DNA of 42,008 bases from Pelargonium nanum. Lineage: Eukaryota > Streptophyta > Magnoliopsida > Geraniales > Geraniaceae. The notes beneath the pieces were generated by a model, which was given only the letters and a program-made list of their open reading frames with translations, had not been told where the DNA came from and did no database searches. The stretch spans positions 1-42,008 of the forward strand of contig JAYMTF010000262.1 in the NCBI GenBank assembly GCA_036897485.1, in the 5' to 3' direction. Position 1 is the first letter of the stretch; each line of letters begins with the position of its first letter. Both the position numbers and the translations under genes were made by a program. This document shows positions 36,068-42,008 of this stretch, piece by piece.

Positions 36068-37170
36068 GGCTGCGTCTGCGTTGCGAGTTTCTTCTCCAAT
36101 GGAGGAACAGAGACTCTCTGATCGATCGAGAGAGAGAGATGGGGGTGTAGAGACCCTCTGGTGTCCACAGGCACTGGACGCTCTGCGGTTACATTGTGGA
36201 CCGTCGATCATTTCGGAAGACTTGGTGCCCAAGGATTACGTGAACGGACGAGATTGAACCACTGGCACGTGGAAGGGCTAGGTTGGGAGGCACGTGGATC
36301 TGGGTGTCGGATGTAGAGACCCGATCCGGTTGGAAGGCCGAATATACTAAGGCCTATATTCGAATTTTAGTAGATAATGCCATATAAATATAATTGATTA
36401 AACTATTTTCTTAAAAAAAGCAAAATACGAAAGTTTATTCTAGTCGTCTAGGATTTCCGTTTGGCTACAATTGTATTTTATTTTTAAAACGGCGACAGTT
36501 TTTTAGACTTGTAGTTGCTTTGATAGCAAATTAAGAGGTTGTTAAAGTTTGCAGTGCGGCGTAGATTCACAATATATTTTTATTTGTATACTTGCAAGGC
36601 AGCAGGAGGCAGTTGTAAATAATGAGAAAGTGACTTGGAAGGTTGTGGTTTGACCAGAGTCATCGGAATAGTTTTCGAATTTGTAGTCGAATCAGATGGC
36701 AAACCTAATGGTTGCGAGGGGTCGTTGGCAAAACCATTTACGTGGTCGCTGGCAAAGTCATTCACGTGGTCGCCTTGGACTCCAAGTATAATTGTTGTAA
36801 GTTGTTCGTGCTCGTCAGCTAAATGGAAGAATTTCAGTGTCTTTAACTTTATTCATGTTTTAGGAAACGGTCTGGCCAAGTTTGTTCCGGTCCAAAATTC
36901 GGACCAAGACCTGAACACCTCTAATGTTGGGCTTTCATAGAGCACAAAGGAGTTTGGACCCAATCTAATCCGCGTGAAATGCGGTCAGGAACCAATTTTG
37001 AAACACCGCCCGAATTCGAATGCAAAACCCAAACCCTCTAAAACCCTGAAGTCGGTCCTAAGATCGAGGTTTAAGAGAAGAAGAAGACAGCCAGTTTCAG
37101 TCTGATCCATACACTACACACGAAACAGAGAACACACAGTGCGAGAGATAGAGCTATCTTCAACCGAGTC
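36068..37170. promoter_or_regulatory. Shared divergent promoter interval (G-patch / Twinkle)
   Basis: The starts of the two genes face away from each other across 1.1 kb. Two perfect palindromic G-boxes CACGTG lie at 36266-36271 and 36291-36296, 25 bases apart, about 200 bases from the G-patch start. A 24-base unit (ggcaaa..catt.acgtggtcgc) is tandemly repeated at 36727-36774, with ACGTGG in each copy. Nearer the Twinkle start are a TGGGCT element (site II type, common in organelle-protein genes) near 36927 and two AAACCCT telo-box-like motifs near 37030-37045. The function of these sites is inferred. Confidence 0.5.
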
Positions 37171-40100
37171 ATGCTTCTTCTCCTTCGCCGTCTCATGGCC
37201 ACCCAACACTTTCTCAAACCCTCGCATTTTCCATTCCACGTCCCTTCAACTTCTTCATCTCCTCACCTACGCCTCCTCCACGCCCCCACGCGCCTCCTTC
37301 TCACCTCTTTCGCAAAACCTAACTCCAGAACTCACCCTGTGTTCGGCCTCAAGACAAATGGCCTCTCCTCCACACCAGGTGCCGAGTTTGTTTATACGTT
37401 TCTTGTGTCGTCTTTGTGTTTCATTTTGGAGAATCGCATATGGAATTAATCCGGTGGCTTATTGTTATTTTTTTAGTTTATTATGAGGAGTCTGAGCTCC
37501 AAGGGAATGGTCTGGTTCCAACTGCTGCGCATCCCTATATGTTTAAATTGAGAGGAAAAATGGAGCAGTTGGGCATCAACATTGATTCATGTTTACCTGG
37601 GCAAGAAAATTTCTTGGTTTGTCCAATGGTAATGTTTTAACTATTTTTTTCTTTCTTTTATGTATTTAGAATTTGCTTGTTTTGGTGGATGTATTCTTTT
37701 TTGCCATTGACATGGTCAAGATTCAAACTTTTCAAGGTTTGTTGGGGTTTATTGGGAGTTTACTATCTAGATAGATCTATAATATATGAATTGGCCTGTT
37801 TCAACTGTCTCCTTTGCTATGTGTTGCACTTTAAAGAGACAATGCCTGCTAAATCTTCACTAGAAGTTAGTGATTTAATATATATCATCGCACACTATGG
37901 TCTTTACATTCATAATAGTTCAATTATATTCTGGCATTGTAAAAGAAGAGTTTTCTTGGCATGACTTTCTTATATCTTTTGCAATCATCTATGAAACAAC
38001 AAGTCACCAATTGGATCCGACACACAAATTGGACATTACCTGCTTCCGACAGGCTCTCGACACATGAATTAGATAATACCAAATGTTAAAAATAAATAGT
38101 ACACTACATGCTTGCATGTCTGTATCCTGATGGAAAGAGCTATTATCACTGATCAAGGAAGTGGAAGAACATATTCAATAAGCAATTGAGTGCCCTTCTT
38201 TTCCCTGTTAGCTTTTCCTTTTGGAGTATTGTATACATGAAGTGAGTATAGAGGGAAGAAGAGGTTTGCGCGCACTTGAATTTGTCAGATGTCGGAATTT
38301 TTATCATCTTCTGTGTACTAGTCTGGTCCTGTTTATGCTTCCAGTTTATTTATTTATTTTATTTATTTATTTATTTATTTTTGTGTGTGTGTGTGTGTTT
38401 AATGACTTTTTATAGAAGTGAGAGTATATTTTCATTTGAAAATTAAATTTGTATTTAATGACTTTTTCTTGTGTTAGTGCAATGGCGGCGATGCAAAGGA
38501 GAAGAGCTTATCCCTTTTCATCGAGGAAGATTGGTATCTTACTTCTATAACCCTTTTCTTTAAAATGCGAGTTTAATTCTACAGATCTTTGGCCGTGTCT
38601 CTTTTCGACAATTTCTTATTGTTTTAGGGGTTCTGCTCACTGGATGTGTTTTGGAGCAAAATGTGCCTGGAAAGGCACCACTAGGGTAATATTGTTGAGC
38701 TGTTTGTTATATGAAGCATTTAAAGTTATTGGAGATGAGGTTGTCTTAGATGTGATAAGCTATTTTGGTTGCAGATCTCTGCAAATAGCAAGCCTTCCAC
38801 TGGAAATCTGGACAAAATGGCTGAGCTAAAGGAGATTAAAAGAAAAATCTCAGTGGAGAGTCTGGGATTAGAACCCCTTAATGATGACGAGGTTTAAATT
38901 TTAACTTTTCCTTCCCCCACCTCTTTTTCTTGTATCACATAAGCGTTTTGTTTCTTTTGCTGTTATATATGCTAACTTCCTTACTACTTTCTCTACGTAT
39001 CTATGCATATGATAACTCTGCAGTATTTTGTGGAAGTAAATTCACTGATGATTGTCAGAATTTCTCAGTGTTGGTTTTCCAAAGGTTGCTTATGTGCTGC
39101 TCCGTGTAGGCTGCTGCAGAACTATATATTGATATCTATATATTTGTCATGTGATGGGCTGTCTATATACATAACATTGTATGGAACTGCTTAAGCACGA
39201 TATTATGCGGTAAAAGGAAGGAATACATGAGTTTTTATTTGACTTTGTTGTTTAACTGTTGTTAATGTATCCCACATTGAAAGAATGTGAAGTATGTCAC
39301 CCCTTGATATACACGTTGGGCCCTCCACCTATTAGCTTAAGCTTTTGGGTTGGAGTAAAGTTCAACATGGTATCAAAGCTGGTTTTGTTTGGGCCTAGTG
39401 ACCCGTCTTTGTTGCCTCCATTCTTGGTCCACGCGCATTGTCCTTTATGTTATCCAACCTGCACGTCAGGAGGAGTGTTAATGTATCCCATATTGAAAGA
39501 ATGTGAAGTCTGTCACCACCTGATATACATGTTGGACTCTCCACCTATTAGGTTAAGCTTTTCGGTTGGATCAAGTTTAACAACTGTAATCCTTTTTTTT
39601 GGGGGGTGGGGCTATCGTTTTCTTTGTCATCTCCAATCAAGTCAGTCCAACAAATTGGCTCTTTAGATTTATTGGTTTGATGCTGACAACTCTTGGTCAT
39701 ATATGATTGTGGAATGAGCTTTTCATCTTTATGAGTTAGTTAATATTTTCTAAGTGATTATTTGAATGTATTAGTTGTGAAATGCTTATGTGTTCACTGC
39801 TATACTATTTTCATTGGTTGTTTATTAAGCTGTGCTTGCATGTGGTTGGTAGATGCCAATTCCTATATCTTTTCTCTTATATAATGAAGATTTAATTTAT
39901 TTCCTTTATACTTTCTTTAAGGTCTGGCCATAATTTTGGGGCGTGATAATGGTTAAGCAACACTCAAGTACTTTTATTTTTTGCTTAATCAGGAATATTG
40001 TGAATTTTACACTCTTTGGTTCTGTTTCAGCTACTTGCGTATTTTGATAAGAGGTCGATTTCGAGGGAAACTTTGCAGAGAAATTCTGTTATGCAGAGAA

Positions 40101-40367
40101 GAAATTCTGCTGGTCAGGTGTGGCTCACAGAATAAAGACAAACTCTGATACTTGCATTTCCACAATGATGAATTATGGAATTGAATTGATGATAACTAGT
40201 GTAAAATAGGGCTGTTTCATTAAGTTAGTTTAATTTATTGATTATTCTGCCATACCAAATGCCTCATGATATATTTTCGGCAGGTTGACTACATTGCATT
40301 CACATATCACCGTAAGGGAGTACTTGTAAACTGCAAGTACAGGAGTCTCGACAAGAAATTTTGGCAG
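37171..40367 (+). CDS. Twinkle-type organellar primase/helicase, 5' part
   Basis: Seven exons are visible: 37171-37378, 37477-37628, 38478-38533, 38628-38685, 38775-38891, 40031-40117, 40284-40367. All have GT-AG borders and continuous phase, giving the first 254 residues. The gene runs past the window; 40368-42008 is intron. Residues 1-70 are rich in Ser, Pro, Arg and Leu without acidic residues, as in a plastid or mitochondrial transit peptide. Next come the primase zinc-binding cysteines C118-x2-C121 and C146-x4-C151 (CPMCNGGDAKEKSLSLFI, WMCFGAKCAWKG). Then comes the region RKISVESLGLEPL, YFDKRSISRETLQRN, IAFTYHRKGVLVNCKYRSL that leads into TOPRIM. It matches Arabidopsis Twinkle homologue At1g30680, a phage T7 gp4-like enzyme that primes and unwinds organelle DNA. 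A primase-only paralogue (Twinky type) cannot be excluded, because the helicase part would lie outside. The first ATG is used; a second lies eight codons on. Confidence 0.9.
38345..38398. repeat. Compound microsatellite (TTTA)n-(GT)n
   Basis: TTTA-type repeats run to about 38380, followed by a (GT)8-9 run, in intron 2 of the Twinkle-type gene. Confidence 0.85.
39260..39582 (+). mobile_element. Complete TRIM retrotransposon in Twinkle intron 5
   Basis: Two LTRs, 39260-39367 (108 bp) and 39476-39582 (107 bp), each start TGTTAATGTATCCCA and end in AACA. The primer-binding site TGGTATCAAAGC lies immediately after LTR 1 (39368-39379), and a purine tract aggaggag ends directly before LTR 2. The element is flanked by the 5-bp duplication ACTGT (39255-39259 and 39583-39587). 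With a 108-bp interior and no coding capacity, it is a terminal-repeat retrotransposon in miniature. The LTRs differ at roughly a dozen sites, so the insertion is not very recent. Confidence 0.92.
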
Positions 40368-40849
40368 GTAATTGTAATGACTGTTACTCTAGATATCTAG
40401 TATCTAAATTAAGCGATGTTCTTGGGTGTGTGTGTAGTAGACTGTAGACCTATTGATGGAACCTTTAATACCTTCATTTTTTTTTTGAAAATCTCATTAT
40501 CTTGGAAGCCACTTGGGTGGATGTTATACATAATAGTTGGTATCAAGAATCTAAGGGACTTCTGTTTTCTAAAATAAAACGATCAGGTGGATCCGTGGAT
40601 GTTTAGGGTAGGGTAAATGCATAAGTTAAGTAATGTGTGAGAGAACTATCATCCTAACATGTTTTTTCTACAAGTGTTGACGCACTTGCACTTCAAATAC
40701 ATTTCCTGAGGGGGAACATCATGTCAGACACAGGACGAGACACATGGTGACATATATGTCCTATTTTATTATTTTAAAATAAAAAATAATTACAATAACA
40801 ACAATTAATGATAAGTTTCAAGTACAACCCAGCTAAACAGCTGGATTGT

Positions 40850-40990
40850 GATTGTTTGTTTATATACAAGTGCTAATTTATAAAATATAGAGCCTTCAAC
40901 TATTAGCTTGAACTTTTAGTTGTGTTGGTTCTTTTCATGGTATCAGAGCTTGGTGACCTAAAGGTCACAAGTTCGATCTTTGTTTGACAT
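40850..40990 (+). mobile_element. LTR end with primer-binding site (remnant)
   Basis: cttttca is followed by TGGTATCAGAGC at 40938-40949, an LTR terminus plus an initiator-methionine tRNA primer-binding site. Similar wording to the TRIM above precedes it (ccttcaactattagcttgaa versus cctccacctattagcttaag), so a related family is likely. No second LTR was found within the following kilobase. Confidence 0.6.
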
Positions 40991-41478
40991 ATTTATAGTT
41001 AAATTTAATTTTAATGTGATTAAAGACTATACTTTCATACACATTGTGACATGTATTATACATTTTAACTGAAAAACTGACCTGTCCCTACGTGCTGTTT
41101 AAATGGTAATTCCTTGTCTGTGTCCAAATCCATGCTTCCTAGCTGGGGATTACCACTATACATTTTTAGGTTTCACTTTCATGCTTTTGTTCCCCTACCT
41201 CACATTGAACGTCTCTGGAACTTAAAGTTCTTTATATTTTGACCCGTCTTTATGTTCAAAACACCTCTAACTTTGATGCTTTTTCTCATGGCGCTCGCGC
41301 GCTCCTATGAAGCATGGGCTCACCAAAATTAGTTAGTGTCTAGGTGGACACTCATTTCTTTTCCTTGAAAAATATCAATTTTATTTTTCAATGTTATTAC
41401 CAGATCAAAAGTCGTGTTATGGGGTGTTACCATCTATGTTTCACCAATACGAATATGAATTACGTTGTATGATACGGA

Positions 41479-42008
41479 CAGGGGCGGATCCACATACAAC
41501 AATGTGGGGTCACGTGACCCCACTCAACTGAAAAAACCATTAACAGTTCTACTGCTTTTTTCAAACTTGAACAAGTATAACCATTGAGTGCCCCAACACA
41601 ATTATAAGGTGGCCCCATAAATAATAAGCACAACACGTCAGCAACCTATTTGAGCTGAAAAGAAGTAAACAAGTAAACACTTGATAACGGGACCCACTTG
41701 ATTTCATCTATTGATAAGAGAAATAATTATATTTTAATTCCTTAACTTTAACTAGAATTCAAAACTACTTTAACATGTTAAAATAGTAATTTCTCTTTCT
41801 TCAAAAGAAATAAAAAAAGCAATTTCTCTCTGCTTTCATATATGAAACGATTTTTTAAATTTTCATTACTAGTTAGTATATCTCCAACTCCAACATGTAT
41901 ATTATCTTTTAATATTATGTTTTTTTTGCTCAAATTTTATTTTGACGATAGATGTTACAAATACGTGTTCGACAAAACATATTTTTGTCTATATATTTTA
42001 GGAATATT
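41479..42008. mobile_element. Possible hAT-like element end, runs off the window
   Basis: caggggcggatccacat at 41479 resembles terminal inverted repeats of plant hAT-type elements (CAGGGGCGGA). The sequence after it (ggtcacgtgaccccac...) is non-coding as far as the edge. The other end would lie outside, so the call rests on one terminus. Confidence 0.4.

Noticed and set aside
36068..36232. In-frame N-terminal extension of the G-patch protein (starting MGTKSS)
   Set aside because: Relatives start at the MGGRGRR position; the upstream 55 codons look like untranslated leader.
39259..39666. 135-codon plus-strand frame in the Twinkle region
   Set aside because: It reads through both LTRs of the TRIM, which explains its internal repeat; not a gene.

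Overview
The window is nuclear DNA from a flowering plant, most likely a eudicot. The genes are split by AT-rich GT-AG introns, every protein I could name belongs to a land-plant family, and the introns and spacers hold Stowaway-type MITEs, LINE fragments, a TRIM and other retroelement remnants. I cannot name the species. There are six protein genes. No rRNA, tRNA or CRISPR array was seen.

Layout. 1-2179: repeat-rich spacer with an old LTR-type remnant. 2180-20731 (minus): an 18.5-kb EDR2-type lipid-binding gene (PH, START, DUF1336). I could join 22 exons phase by phase into a 743-aa protein. Its introns hold MITEs, LINE fragments, a nested foldback element and local tandem duplications. 20732-23179: spacer with a 499-bp retroposed insert between perfect 17-bp target-site duplications. 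23180-23620 (plus): a single-exon 146-aa gene whose C-terminus carries a PNRC/Edc1-type YAG plus LPxP motif, the signature of mRNA-decapping co-activators. 25361-26801 (plus): a two-exon DUF247 (UPF0481) gene with odd ends. 27381-29354 (minus): an intact 657-aa transmembrane-nine (TMN/EMP70) protein. 31242-36067 (minus): an eight-exon, 776-aa Sqs1-like protein with two G-patches. 37171-42008 (plus): the first seven exons of a Twinkle-type organellar primase/helicase. It is cut by the window edge, and a complete TRIM sits in its fifth intron.

The genes do not form an operon or an evident pathway; this is ordinary plant chromosome arm. Two pairs deserve attention as neighbours: the head-to-head pair G-patch gene/Twinkle gene, which share a 1.1-kb promoter interval with two perfect CACGTG boxes, and the convergent DUF247/TMN pair. 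The most interesting coding observation is the small PNRC/Edc1-like gene, a candidate plant decapping activator with a one-residue shift in its aromatic anchor. The most interesting non-coding observations are the double-hairpin foldback element in EDR2 intron 6, the 499-bp retroposon, and two apparent ultra-short poly(A) insertions with duplicated target sites. Exon boundaries were read by eye from splice consensus, frame continuity and recalled family sequence, without transcript data.
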